Source: Petrolisthes cinctipes (Eukaryota; Arthropoda; Malacostraca; Decapoda; Porcellanidae). From it: DNA of 64,000 nt. Positions within the stretch are counted from its first letter, which is position 1. The number at the start of each line of letters is the position of its first letter. The DNA lies in assembly GCA_033782935.1 (NCBI GenBank), contig JAWQEG010000710.1, positions 2,728,001 through 2,792,000 on the forward strand, given 5' to 3'. The notes under the pieces were generated by a model, which was given only the letters and a program-made list of their open reading frames with translations, ran no database searches and was not told where the DNA came from. The position numbers were made by a program, and so were the translations under genes. Below, piece after piece: positions 38,601-52,187 of this stretch.

Positions 38601-41600
38601 ACTCTAACACGGAGTAGGCATGTACAGATCGCTTCTGGGACCCCAAAATATCGAATTTTCGGGTATTTTGAGCCTGAATTTGAGATATAAACGGGTACTG
38701 AAGATGCATGCACATATCGACTTTTTGGCACCTAAAACATAGATTTTGAGCATGTTTTGGGCCTGTATTTTGAAAATACTCTAACACGGAGTAGGCATGT
38801 ACAGATCGCTTCTGGGACCCCTAAATATCGAATATTAGGGTGTTTTAAGATTGAATTTGAAATATCGACTTTTTGGCACCTAAAAGATCGATTTTTAGCA
38901 TGTTTTTAGCCTGAATTTTAAAAAATACTCTATTACAGAGTAGGCATGTACAGATTGTTTCTGTGACCCCAAAATATCGAATTTTCGGGTGTTTAGGGCC
39001 AGAATTTGAGATATAAACGGGTACAGAAGATGCATGCACATATCGACTTTTGGGCACTTAAAAGATCGATTTTCAGTATGTTTTTAACCTGTATTTTGAA
39101 AATACTCTAACACCGAGTAGACATATACAGATCCCTTCAGGGACCCCAAAATATCGAATTTTCGGGTGTTTTGGGTCTGAATTTGAGATATCGCCTTTAC
39201 GCACCTAAAATATCGATTTTTAGCATGTTTTGAGCCTATATTTTGAAAATATTCTAGCACTGAGTAGGCATGTACAGATTGCTTCTGGGACCCCAAAATA
39301 TCGAATTTTCGGGTGTTTTGAGCCTGAATTTGAGATATAAACGGGTACTGAAGATGCATGCACATATCGACTTTTGGACACCTAAAACATCGATTTTGAG
39401 CATGTTTTGGGCCTGAATTTTGAAAATACTCTAACACAGAGTAGGCATGTACAGATTGTTTCTGTGACCCCAAAATATCGAAATTTCGGGTGTTTAGGGC
39501 CAGAATTTGAGATATAAACGGGTACAGAAGATGCATGCACATATCGACTTTTGGGCACCTAAAAGATCGATTTTCAGTATGTTTTTAACCTGTATTTTGA
39601 AAATACTCTAACACAGAGTAGACATGTACAGATCCCTTCAGGGACCCCTAAATATCGAATTTTCGGGTGTTTTGGGACTGAATTTGAGATATCGACTTTT
39701 TGGCACCTAAAATGTCGATTTTTAGCATGTTTTTAGCCTATATTTTGAAAATATTCTAGCACTGAGTAGGCATGTACAGATTGTTTCTGGGACCCCAAAA
39801 TATCGAATTTTCGGGTGTTTAGGGCCAGAATTTGAGATATAAACGGGTACAGAAGATGCATGCACATATCGACTTTTGGGCACCTAAAAGATCGATTTTC
39901 AGTATGTTTTTAACCTGTATTTTGAAAATACTCTAACACAGAGTAGACATTTACAGATCCCTTCAGGGACCCCAAAATATCGAATTTTCGGGTGTCTTGG
40001 GTCTGAATTTTAGATATCGCCTTTACGCACCTAAAATATCGATTTTTAGCATGTTTTGAGCCTATATTTTGAAAATATTCTAGAACTGAGTAGGCATGTA
40101 CAGATCGCTTCTGGGACACCAAAATATTGAATTTTCGGGTGTTTTGAGCTTGAATTTGAGATATAAACGGGTACAGAAGATGCATGCACATATTGACTTT
40201 GGGCATCTAAAATATCGATTTTCTGCATGTTTTGGGCCTGTATTTTGAAAATTCTCTAACACGGAGTGGGCATGTACAGATCGCTTCTGGGACCCCTAAA
40301 TATCGAATTTTCGGGTATTTTGGGATTGAATTTGAGATATCGACTTTTTGGCACCTAAAAGATCGATTTTTAGCATGTTTTTAGCCTATATTTTAAAAAT
40401 ATTCTAGCACTGAGTAGGCATGTACAGATTGCTTCTGGGACCCCAAAATATTGAATTTTCGGGTGTTTTGAGCCTGAATTTGAGATATAAACGGGTACAG
40501 AAGATGCATGCACATATCGACTTTTGGGCACCTAAAATATCGATTTTGAGCATGTTTTGAGCCTATATTTTGAAAACATTCTAGCACTGAGTAGGCATGT
40601 ACAGATCGCTTCTGGGACCCCAAAATATCGACTTTTCGGGTGTTTGGGGCCTTAATTTGAGATATCGACTTTTTGGCACCAAAAAATATCGATTTTTAAC
40701 ATGTTTTTAGCCTATATTTTGAAAATATTCTAGCACTGAGTAGGCATGTACAGATTGCTTCTGGGACCAGAAAATATTGAATTTTCGGGTGTTTTGAGCC
40801 TGAATTTGAGATATAAACGGGTACAGAAAATACATGCACATATTGACTTTGGGCATCTAAAATATCGATTTTCAGCATGTTTTGGGCATGTATTTTGAAA
40901 ATACTCTAACACGGAGTAGGCATGTACAGATCGCTTCTGGGACCCCATAATATCGAATTCTCGGGTGTTTTGGGTCTGAATTTGAGATATCGCCTTTACG
41001 CACCTAAAATATCGATTTTTAGCATGTTTTGAGCCTATATTTTGAAAATATTCTAGCACTGAGTAGGCATGTACAGATCGCTTCTGGGACCCCAAAATAT
41101 CGAATTTTCGGGTGTTTTGAGCCTGAATTTGAGATATAAACGGGTACTGAAGATGCATGCACATATCGACTTTTGGACACCTAAAACATCGATTTTGTGC
41201 ATGTTTTGGGCCTGAATTTTGAAAATACTCTAACACAGAGTAGGCATGTACAGATTGTTTCTGTGACCCCAAAATATCGAAATTTCGGGTGTTTAGGGCC
41301 AGAATTTGAGATATAAACGGGTACAGAAGATGCATGCACATATCGACTTTTGGGCACCTAAAAGATCGATTTTCAGTATGTTTTTAACCTGTATTTTGAA
41401 AATACTCTAACACAGAGTAGACATGTGCAGATCCCTTCAGGGACCCCTAAATATCGAATTTTCGGGTGTTTTGGGACTGAATTTGAGATATCGACTTTTT
41501 GGCACCTAAAATGTCGATTTTTAGCATGTTTTTAGCCTATATTTTGAAAATATTCTAGCACTGAGTAGGCATGTACAGATTGTTTCTGGGACCCCAAAAT

Positions 41601-42385
41601 ATCGAATTTTCGGGTGTTTAGGGCCAGAATTTGAGATATAAACGGGTACATAAGATGCATGCACATATCGACTTTTGGGCACCTAAAAGATCGATTTTCA
41701 GTATGTTTTTAACCTGTATTTTGAAAATACTCTAACACAGAGTAGACATGTACAGATCCCTTCAGGGACCCCAAAATATCGAATTTTCGGGTGTTTTGGG
41801 TCTGAATTTTAGATATCGCCTTTACGCACCTAAAATATCGATTTTTAGCATGTTTTGAGCCTATATTTTGAAAATATTCTAAAACTGAGTAGGCATGTAC
41901 AGATCGCTTCTGGGACACCAAAATATTGAATTTTCGGGTGTTTTGAGCTTGAATTTGAGATATAAACGGGTACTGAAGATGCATGCACATATCGACTTTT
42001 TGTCACCTAAAACATAGATTTTGAGCATGTTTTCGGCCTGTATCTTGAAAATACTCTAACACGGAGTAGGCATGTACATATCGCTTCTGGGCCACATAAA
42101 TATCGAATTTTTGGGTGTTTTGGGCCTTAATTTGAGATATCGACTTTTTGGCACCTAAAATATCGATTTTTAGCATGTTTTTAGCCTATATTTTGAAAAT
42201 ATTCTAGCACTGCTTAGGCATGTACAGATTGCTTCTGGGACCCCAAAATATTGAATTTTCAGGTGTTTAGGGCCAAAATTTAAGATATAAACGGGTACAG
42301 AAGATGCATGCACATATAGACTTTTGGGCACCTAAAAGATCGATTTTAAGTATGTTTTTGGCCTGTATTTTGAAAATACTCTAAC
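29641..42385. repeat. Block Z2, 12.74 kb higher-order unit
   Basis: This is a tandem copy of Z1. It differs by scattered single bases (for example GCACATATC near 30577 against GCACAAATC near 18327) and by three extra monomers at 36807-37298. The junction with Z1 near 29641 lies within a monomer. The downstream end near 42385 passes into Y2 through CACGGACTGGGC, the same transition as P to Y1 at about 12428. Nothing but satellite was seen in it. Confidence 0.88.
36807..37298. repeat. 492 bp, three-monomer difference between Z1 and Z2
   Basis: The offset between Z1 and Z2 changes from 12250 to 12742 here. The landmark spacings are 148, 167 and 177 bp, which sum exactly to 492. The segment holds a short monomer, an L2 monomer with the 9 bp deletion, and a long monomer. 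The same trio follows the equivalent place in block P (2719-3060 and 5713-6220), so loss from Z1 is somewhat likelier than gain in Z2. Confidence 0.82.
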
Positions 42386-45300
42386 ACGGACTGGGCATGT
42401 ACAGATCGCTTCTGGGACCCCTAAATATCGAATTTTCGGGTGTTTTGGGATTGAATTTGAGATATCGACTTTTTGGCACCTAAAAGATCGATTTTTAGCA
42501 TGTTTTTAACCTATTTTTTTAAAAATATTCTAGCACTGAGTAGGCATGTACAGATTGCTTCTGGAACTCCAAAATATTGAATTTTCGTGTGTTTTGAGCC
42601 TGAATTTTAGATATTAACGGGTACAGAAGATACATGCACATATTTACTCTGGGCATCTAAAATATCGATTTTCAGCATGTTCTGGGCATGTATTTTGAAA
42701 ATACTCTAACACGGAGTAGGCATGTACAGATCGCTTCTGGGACCCCTAAATATCGAATTTTCGGGTGTTTTGGGCCTTAATTTGAGATATCGACTTTTTG
42801 GCACCTAAAAGATCGATTTTTAGCATGTTTTTAGCCTATATTTTGAAAATATTCTAGCACTGAGTAGGCATGTACAGATTGCTTCTGGGACCCCAAAATA
42901 TTGAATTTTCGGGTGTTTTGAGCCTGAATTTGAGATATAAACGGGTACAGAAGATACATTCACATATTGACTTTGGGCATCTAAAATATCGATTTTCAGC
43001 ATGTTTTGGGCATGTATTTTGAAAATACTTTAACACGGAGTAGGCATGTACAGATCGCTTCTGGGACCCCAAAATATCGAATTTTCGGGTGTTTTGAGCC
43101 TGAATTTGAGATATAAACGGGTACTGAAGATGCATGCAAATATCGACTTTTTGGCACCTAAACATCGATTTTGAGTATGTTTTGGGCCTGTATTTTGAAA
43201 ATACTCTAACACGGAGTAGGCATGTACAGATCGCTTCTGGGACCCCTATATATCGAATTTTCGGGTCTTTTGGGCCTTAATTTGAGATATAAACGGGTAC
43301 AGAAGATGCATGCACAAATCAACTTTTGGGCACCTAAACGATCGATTTTCAGTATGTTTTTAGCCTGTATTTTGAAAATACTCTAACACGGAGTAGGCAT
43401 GTACAGATCGCTTCTGGGACCCCTAAATATCGAATTTTCGGGTGTTGTGGGACTGAATTTGAGATATCGACTTATTGGCACCTAAAATATAGATTTTTAG
43501 CATGTTTTTAGCCTATATTTTGAAAATATTCTAGCACTGAGTAGGCATGTACAGATTGCTTCTGGGACCCGAAAATATTGAATTTTAGGGTGTTTTGAGC
43601 CTGAATTTGAGATGTAAACGGGTACAGAAGATGCATGCACATATCGACTTTTGGGCACCTAAAATATCGATTTTGAGAATGTTTTGAGCCTATATTTTGA
43701 AAACATTCTAGCACTGAGTAGGCATGTACAGATCGCTTCTGGGACCCCAAAATATCGAATTTTAGGGTGTTTTGAGCCTGAATTTGAGATATAAACGAGT
43801 ACAGAAGATGCATGCACATATCGACTTTTGGGCACCTAAAATATCGATTTTGAGCATGTTTTGAGCCTATATTTTGAAAACATTCTAGCACTGAGTAGGC
43901 ATGTACAGATCGCTTCTGGGTCCCCTAAATATCGAATTTTCGGGTGTTTTGGGCCTTAATTTGAGATATCGACTTTTTGGCACCTAAAAGATCGATTTTT
44001 AGCATGTTTTTAGGATATATCTTGAAAATATTCCAGCACTAAGTAGGCATGTACAGATTGCTTCTGGGACCCCAAAATATTGAATTTTCGGGTGTTTTGA
44101 GCCCGAATTAAAGATATAAACGGTTACATAAGATACATGCACATATTGACTTTGGGCATCTAAAATATCGATTTTCAGCATGTTTTGGGCCTGTAATTTG
44201 AAAATACTCTAACACGGAGTAGGCATGTACAGATCGCTTCTGGGATCCCAAAATATCGATTTTTCGGGTGTTTTGAGCCTGAATTTGAGATATAAACGGG
44301 TACTGAAGATGAATGCACAAATCGACTTTTTGGCACCTAAAACATCGATTTTGAGCATGTTTTGGGCCTGTATTTTGAAAATACTCTAACACGGAGTAGG
44401 CATGTACAGATCGCTTCTGGTACCCCTAAATATCGAATGTTCGGATGTTTTGGGACTTAATTACAGATATCAACTTATTGGCACCTAAAATATCGATTTT
44501 TAGCATGTTTTGAGCCTATATTTTGAAAATGTTCTAGCACTGAGTAGGCATGTACAGATTGCTTCTGGGACCCCAAAATATTGAATTTTCGGGTGTTTAG
44601 GGCCAGAATTTGAGATATAAACGGGTACAGAAGATGCATGCACATATCGTCTTTTGGGCACCTAAAAGATCGATTTTCAGTATGTTTTTGGCCTGTATTT
44701 TGAAAATACTCTAACACGGAGTAGGCATATACAGATCGCTTCTGGGACCCCTAAATATCGAATTTTCGGGTGTTTTGGGACTGAATTTGAGATATCGACT
44801 TTTTGGCACCGAAAAGATCGATTTTTGGCATGTTTTTAGCCTATATTTTGAAAATATTCTAGCACTGAGTAGACATGTACAGATTGCTTCTGGGACCCAA
44901 AAAATATTGAATTTTCGGGTGTTTTGAGCCTGAATTTGAGATATAAACGGGTACAGAAGACACATGCACATATTGACTTTGGACAACTAAAATATAGATT
45001 TTCAGCATGTTTTGGGCATGTATTTTGAAAATACTCTAACACGGAGTAGGCATGTACAGATCGCTTCTGGGACCCCAAAATATTGAATTTTCGGGTGTTT
45101 TGAGCCTGAATTTGAGATATAAACGGGTACAGAAGATGCATGCACATTTCAACTTTTGGGCACCTAAAACATCGATTTTGAGCATTTTTTGGGCCTGTAT
45201 TTTGTAAATACTCTAACACGGAGTAGGCATGTACATATCGCTTCTTGGACCCCATAATATCGAATTTTCTGGTGTTTTGGGCCTGAATTTGAGATATCAC

Positions 45301-46526
45301 CTCTACTCACCTAAAATATCGATTTTTAGCAAGTTTTGAGCCCATATTTTGAAAATATTCTAGCACAGATCGATTCTGGGACCCCAAAATATCGAATTTT
45401 CGGGTGTTTTGAGCCTGAATTTGAGATATAAACGAGTACAGAAGATGCATGCACATATCGACTTTTGGGCACCTAAAATATCGATTTTGAGCATGTTTTG
45501 AGCCTATATTTTGAAAACATTCTAGCACTGAGTAGGCATGTACAGATCGCTTCTGGGACCCCAAAATATCGAATTTTCGGGGGTTTTGAGCCATAATTTG
45601 AGATATAAACGAGTATAGAAGATGCATACCCATATTGACTTTTGGGCACCAAAAATATCGATTTTTAGCATGTTTTGGGCCTGAATTTTGAAAATACTCT
45701 AACACGGAGTAGGCATGTACAGATCGCTTCTGGGACCCCAAAATATCGAATTTTCGGGTGCTTAGGACCAGAATTTGAGATATAAACGGGTACAGAAGAT
45801 GAATGCACAAATCGACTTTTGGGCACCTAAACGATCGATTTTCAGTATGTTTTTGGCCTGTATTTTGAAAATACTCTAACACGGAGTAGGCATGTACAGA
45901 TCGCTTCTTGGACCCCTGAATATCGAATTTTCGGGTCTTTTGGGACTGAATTTGAGATATCGACTTTTTGGCACCTAAAATATCGATTTTTAGCATGTTT
46001 TGAGCCTATATTTTGAAAATATTCTAGCACTGAGTAGGCATGTACAGATCGCTTCTGGGACAACAAAATATCGAATTTTCGGGTGTTTTGAGCTTGAATT
46101 TGAGATATAAACGAGTACAAAAGATGCATGCACATATCGACTTTTGGGCACCTAAAATATCGATTTTGAGCATGTTTTGAGCCTATATTTTGAAAACATT
46201 CTAGCAATGAGTAGGCATGTACAGATCGCTTCTGGGACTCCTAAATATCGAATTTTCGGGTGTTTTGGGCCTTAATTTGAGATATCGCCTTTAAGCACCT
46301 AAAATATCGATTTTTAGCATGTTTTTAGCCTATATTTTGAAAATATTCTAGCACTGAGTAGGCATGTACAGATTGCTTCTGGGACCCCAAAATATTGAAT
46401 TTTCGGGTGTTTAGGGCCAGAATTTAAGATATAAACGGGTACAGAAGATGCATGCACATATAGACTTTTGGGCACCTAAAAGATCGATTTTCAGTATGTT
46501 TTTGGCCTGTATTTTGAAAATACTCT
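42386..46526. repeat. Block Y2, about 4.1 kb copy of Y1
   Basis: This is a copy of 12420-16565 at offset 29962 with the 826 bp segment present once. It carries the same box-less monomer (junction 45366/45367). It shows some private changes, for example CCTATTTTTTTAAAAATATTC near 42512 and TTTTAGGGTG at 43586 and 43765, where Y1 has TTTTCGGGTG. Confidence 0.85.
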
Positions 46527-49500
46527 AACACGAAGTGGGCATGTACAGATCGCTTCTGGGACCCCTAAATATCGAATTTTCGGGTGTTTTGGGATAGAAT
46601 TTGAGATATCAACTTTTTGGCACCTAAAAGATCGATTTTTAGCATGTTTTTAGCCTATATTTTAAAAATATTCTAGCACTGAGTTGGCATGTACAGATTG
46701 CTTCTGGGACCCCAAAATATTGAATTTTCGGGTGTTTTGAGCCTGAATTTCAGATATTAACGGGTATAGAAGATACATGCACATATTGACTCTGGGCATC
46801 TTAAATATCGATTTTTAGCATGTTCTGGGCATGTATTTTGAAAATACTCTAACACGGAGTAGGCATGTACAGATCGCTTCTTGGAAGCCCAAAATATCGA
46901 ATTTTCGGGTGTTTTGAGCCTGAATTTGAGATATAAACGGGTATAGAAGATGCATGCACATATCGACTTTTGGGCACCTAAAACATCGATTTTGAGCATG
47001 TTTTGGGCCTGAATTTTGAAAATACTCTAACACGGAGTAAGCATGTACAGATCGCTTCTGGGACCCCTAAATATCGAATTTTCGGGTATTTTGGGACTGA
47101 ATTTGAGATATCGACTTTTTGGCACCTAAGAGATCGATTTTTAGCATGTTTTTAGCCTATATTTTGAAAATATTCTAGCACTGAGTAGGCATGTACAGAT
47201 CGCTTCTGGGACCCCAAAATATCTAATTTTCGGGTGTTTTGAGCTTGAATTTGAGATATAAACGAGTACAGAAGATGCATGCACATATCGACTTTTGGTC
47301 ACCTAAAATATCGATTTTGAGCATGTTTTGAGCCTATATTTTGAAAACATTCTACCACTGAGTAGGCATGTACAGATCGCTTCTGGGACCCAAAAATATC
47401 GAATTTTCGGGTGTTTAGGGCCAGAAATTGAGATATAAACGGGTACAGAAGATGCATGCACATATCGACTTTTGGGCACCTAAAAGATCGATTTTCAGTA
47501 TGTTTTTGGCCTGTAATTTGAAAATACTCTAACACGGATTAGGCATGTACAGATCGCTTCTGGGACCCCTAAATATCGAATTTTCGGGTGTTTTGGGCCT
47601 TAATTTGAGATATCGACTTTTTGGCACATAAAATATCGATTTTTAGCATGTTTTTAGCCTATATTTTGAAAATATTCTAGCACTGAGTAGGCATGTACAG
47701 ATTGCTTCTGGGACCCCAAAATATTGAATTTTCAGGTGTTTAGGGCCAGAATTTGAGATATAAACGGGTACAGAAGATGCATGCACATATCGACTTTTGG
47801 GCACCTAACAGATCGATTTTCAGTATGTTTTTGGCCTGTATTTTGAAAATACTCTAACACGGAGTAGACATGTACAGATCGCTTCTGGGACCCCTAAATA
47901 TCAAATTTTCTGGTGTTTTGGGACTGAATTCGAGATATCGACTTTTTGGCACCAAAAAGATCGATTTTTAGCATGTTTTTAGCCTATAATTTGAAAATAT
48001 TCTAGCACTGAGTAGGCATGTACAGATTGCTTCTGGGACCCCAAAATATTGAATTTTCGGGTGTGTTGAGCCTGAATTTGAGATATAAACAGGTACAGAA
48101 GATACATGCACATATTGACTTTGGGCTTCTAAAATATCGATTTTCAGCATGTTTTGGGCATGTATTTTGAAAATACTCTAACACGGAGTAGGCATGTACA
48201 GATCGCTTCTGGGACACCAAAAATATCGAATTTTCGGGTGTTTTGAGCCTGAATTTGAGATATAAACAGGTACTGAAGATGCATGCACATATCGACTCTT
48301 GGGCACCTAAAACATCGATTTTGAGCATGTTTTGGGCCTTTATTTTTTTAAATACTCTAACACGGAGTAGGCATGTACTGATCGCTTCTGGGACACCATA
48401 ATATCGAATTTTCGGGTGTTTTGGGCCTGAATTTGAGATATCGCCTTTACGCACCTAAAATATCGATTTTTAGCATGTTTTGAGCCTATATTTTGGAAAT
48501 ATTCTACCACTGAGTAGGCATGTAAAGATCGTTTCTGGGACCCCAAAATATCGAATTTTCGGGTGTTTTGAGCCTGAATTTGAGATATAAACGAGTACAG
48601 AAGATGCATGCACATATCGACTTTTGGGCACCTAAAATATCGATTTTGAGCATGTTTTGAGCCTATATTTTGAAAACATTCTAGCACTGAGTAGGCATGT
48701 ACAGATCGCTTCTGGGACCCCAAAATATCGACTTTTCGGGTGTTTTGGGCCTTAATTTGAGATATCGACTTTTTGGCACCAAAAATATCGATTTTTAGCA
48801 TGTTTTTAGCCTATATTTTGAAAATATTCTAGCACTGAGTAGGCATGTACAGATTGCTTCTGGAACCAGAATATATTGAATTTTCGTGTGTTTTGAGCCT
48901 GAATTTGAGATATAAACGGGTACAGAAGATACATGCACATATTGACTTTGGGCATCTAAAATATCGATTTTCAGCATGTTTTGGGCATGTATTTTGAAAA
49001 TACTCTAAAACGGAGTAGGCATGTACAGATCGCTTCTGGGACCCCAAAATATCGAATTTTCGGGTGTTTTGAGCCTGAATTTGAGATATAAACGGGTACT
49101 GAAGATGCATGCACATATCGACTTTTTGGCACCTAAAACATCGATTTTGAGCATGTTTTGGAACTGTATTTTGAAAATACTCTAACACGGAGTAGGCATG
49201 TACAGATCGCTTCTGGGACACCTAAATATCGAAGTTTCGGGTGTTTTGGGACTGAATTTGAGATATAAACGAGTACTGAAGATGCATGCACATATCGACT
49301 TTTGGTCACCTAAAATATCGATTTTGAGCATGTTTTGAGCCTATATTTTGAAAACATTCTAGCACTGAGTAGGCATGTACAGATCGCTTCTGGGACCCCA
49401 AAATATCGAATTTTCGGGTGTTTAGGGCCAGAAATTGAGATATAAACGGGTACAGAAGATGCATGCACATATCGACTTTTGGGCACCTAAAAGATCGATT

Positions 49501-50664
49501 TTCAGTATGTTTTTGGCCTGTATTTTGAAAATACTCTAACACGGATTAGGCATGTACAGATCGCTTCAGGGACCCCTAAATATCGAATTTTTGGGTGTTT
49601 TGGGCCTTAATTTGAGATATCGACTTTTTGGCACATAAAATATCGATTTTTAGCATGTTTTTAGCCTATATTTTGAAAATATTCTAGCACTGAGTAGGCA
49701 TGTACAGATTGCTTCTGGGACCCCAAAATATTGAATTTTCAGGTGTTTATGGCCAGAATTTGAGATATTAACGGGTACAGAAGATGCATGCACATATCGA
49801 CTTTTGGGCACCTAATAGATCGATTTTCAGTATGTTTTTGGCCTGTATTTTGAAAATACTCTAACACGGAGTAAGCATGTACAGATCGCTTCTGGGACCC
49901 CTAAATATCAAATTTTCTGGTGTTTTGGGACTGAATTTGAGATATCGACTTTTTGGCACCTAAAAGATCGATTTTTAGCATGTTTTTGGCATATATTTTG
50001 AAAATATTCTAGCACTGAGTAGGCATGTACAGATTGCTTCTGGGACCCCAAAATATTGAATTTTCGGGTGTGTTGAGCCTGAATTTGAGATATAAACAGA
50101 TACAGAAGATACATGCACATATTGACTTTGGGCTTCTAAAATATCGATTTTCAGCATGTTTTGGGCATGTATTTTGAAAATACTCTAACACGGAGTAGGC
50201 ATGTACAGATCGCTTCTGGGACACCAAAATATCGAATTTTCGGGTGTTTTGAGCCTGAATTTGAGATATAAACAAGTACTGAAGATGCATGCACATATCG
50301 ACTTTTGGGCACCTAAAACATCGATTTTGAGCATGTTTTGGGCCTGTATTTTTTAAATACTCTAACACGGAGTAGGCATGTACTGATCGCTTCTGGGACC
50401 CCATAATATCGAATTTTCGGGTGTTTTGGGCCTGAATTTGAGATATCGCCTTTACGCACCTAAAATATCGATTTTAGCATGTTTTGAGCCTATATTTTGG
50501 AAATATTCTAGCAATGAGTAGGCATGTAAAGATCGCTTCTGGGACCCCAAAATATCGAATTTTCGGGTGTTTTGAGCCTGAATTTGAGATATAAACGAGT
50601 ACAGAAGATGCATGCACATATCGACTTTTGGGCACCTAAAATATCGATTTTGAGCATGTTTTGA
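46527..50664. repeat. Block Z3, partial copy of the start of Z1
   Basis: It matches 17391 to about 19556 at offset 29136, then about 19911 to 21883 at offset 28781. A 355 bp piece (two monomers, 177+178) is missing at about 48692. The shared 7-T run is at 48343-48349. The match ends near 50664, where Z1 continues TTTTGGGCCTG and this copy continues TTTTGAGCCTA. It has a private one-base loss in GATTTTAGCATG near 50471. Confidence 0.83.
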
Positions 50665-51967
50665 GCCTATATTTTGAAAATATTCTAGCACTGAGTAGAC
50701 ATGTACAAATCGCTTCTGGGACCCTAAAATATTGAATTTTCGGGTGTTTTGAGCCAAAATTTGAGATATAAACGGGTACTGAAGATGCTTGCACATATCG
50801 ACTTTTCGGCACCTAAAACATCGATTTTGAGCATGTTTTGGGCCTGTATTTTGAAAATACTCTAACACGGAGTAGGCATGTACAGATCGCTTCTGGGACC
50901 CCTAAATATCGAATTTTCGGGTGTTTTGAGCCTGAATTTGAGATATAAACGGGTACTGAAGATGAATGCACATATCGACTTTTTGGCACCTAAAACATCG
51001 ATTTTGAGCATGTTTTGGGCCTGTATTTTGAAAATATTCTAGCACTGAGTAGGCATGTACAGATTGCTTCTGGAACCCCAAAATATTGAATTTTCGGGTG
51101 TTTTGAGCCTGAATTTGAGATATAAACGGGTACAGAAGACACATGCACATACTGACTTTGGGCATCTAAAATATCGATTTTCAGCATGTTTTGGGCATGA
51201 ATTTTGAAAATACTCTAACACGGAGTAGATCGCTTCTGGGACCCCAAAATATCGAATTTTCGGGTGTTTTAAGCCTAAATTTGAGATATAAACGGGTACA
51301 GAAGATGCATGCACATATCGACTTTTGGGCACCTAAAACATTGATTTTGAGCATGTTTTGGGCCTGTATTTTGTAAATACTCTAACACGGAGTAGGCATG
51401 TACAGATCGCTTCTGGGACCCCATAATATCGAATTTTGGGGTGTTTTGGGCCTGAATTTGAGATATCACCTCTACTCACCTAAAATATCGATCTTTAGCA
51501 AGTTTTGACCCTATATTTTGAAAATATTCTAGCACTGAGTAGGCATGTACAGATCGATTCTGGGACCCCAAAATATCGAATTTTCGGGTGTTTTGAGTCT
51601 GAATTTGAGATATAAACGAGTACAGAAGATGCATGCACATATCGACTTTTGGGCACCTAAAATATCGATTTTGAGCATGTTTTGAGCCTATATTTTGAAA
51701 ACATTCTAGCACTGAGTAGGCATGTACAGATCGCTTCTGGGACCCCAAAATATCGAATTTTCGGGTGTTTTGAGCCTGAATTTGAGATATAAACGAGTAT
51801 AGAAGATGCATACCCATATTGACTTTGGGCACCAAAAATATCGATTTTCAGCATGTTTTGGGCCTGAATTTTGAAAATACTCTAACACGGACTAGGCATG
51901 TACAGATCACTTCTGGGATCCCAAAATATCGAATTTTCGGGTGTTTAGGACCAGAATTTGAGATATA
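49990..51967. repeat. 2199 bp tandem duplication, copy 1
   Basis: It matches about 52188-54166 at offset 2198-2199. Shared rare marks include GACCCTAAAATATTG, a monomer that lost ten bases of the AGGCATGTACAG box (51228/51229 and 53427/53428), GAGATATCACCTCTACTC, GCAAGTTTTGACCC and CACGGACTAGGC with GGGATCCC. Copy 1 overlaps the end of block Z3. Confidence 0.82.
51218..51238. repeat. Monomer lacking part of the AGGCATGTAC box (Q)
   Basis: CGGAGTAGATCGC replaces the usual CGGAGTAGGCATGTACAGATCGC, a ten-base loss between AG dinucleotides at 51228/51229. It is copied at 53427/53428 in the 2199 bp duplication. The event differs from the one at 15404. Confidence 0.85.
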
Positions 51968-52187
51968 AACGGGTACAGAAGATGCATGCACAAATCGACT
52001 TTTGGGCACATAAACGATCGATTTTCAGTATGTTTTTGGCCTGTATTTTGAAAATACTCTAACACGGAGTAGGCATGTACAGATCGCTTCTTGGACCCCT
52101 AAATATCGAATTTTCGGGTGTTTTGGGACTGAATTTGAGATATCGACTTTTTGGCACCTAAAATATATATTTTTAGCATGTTTTTAG

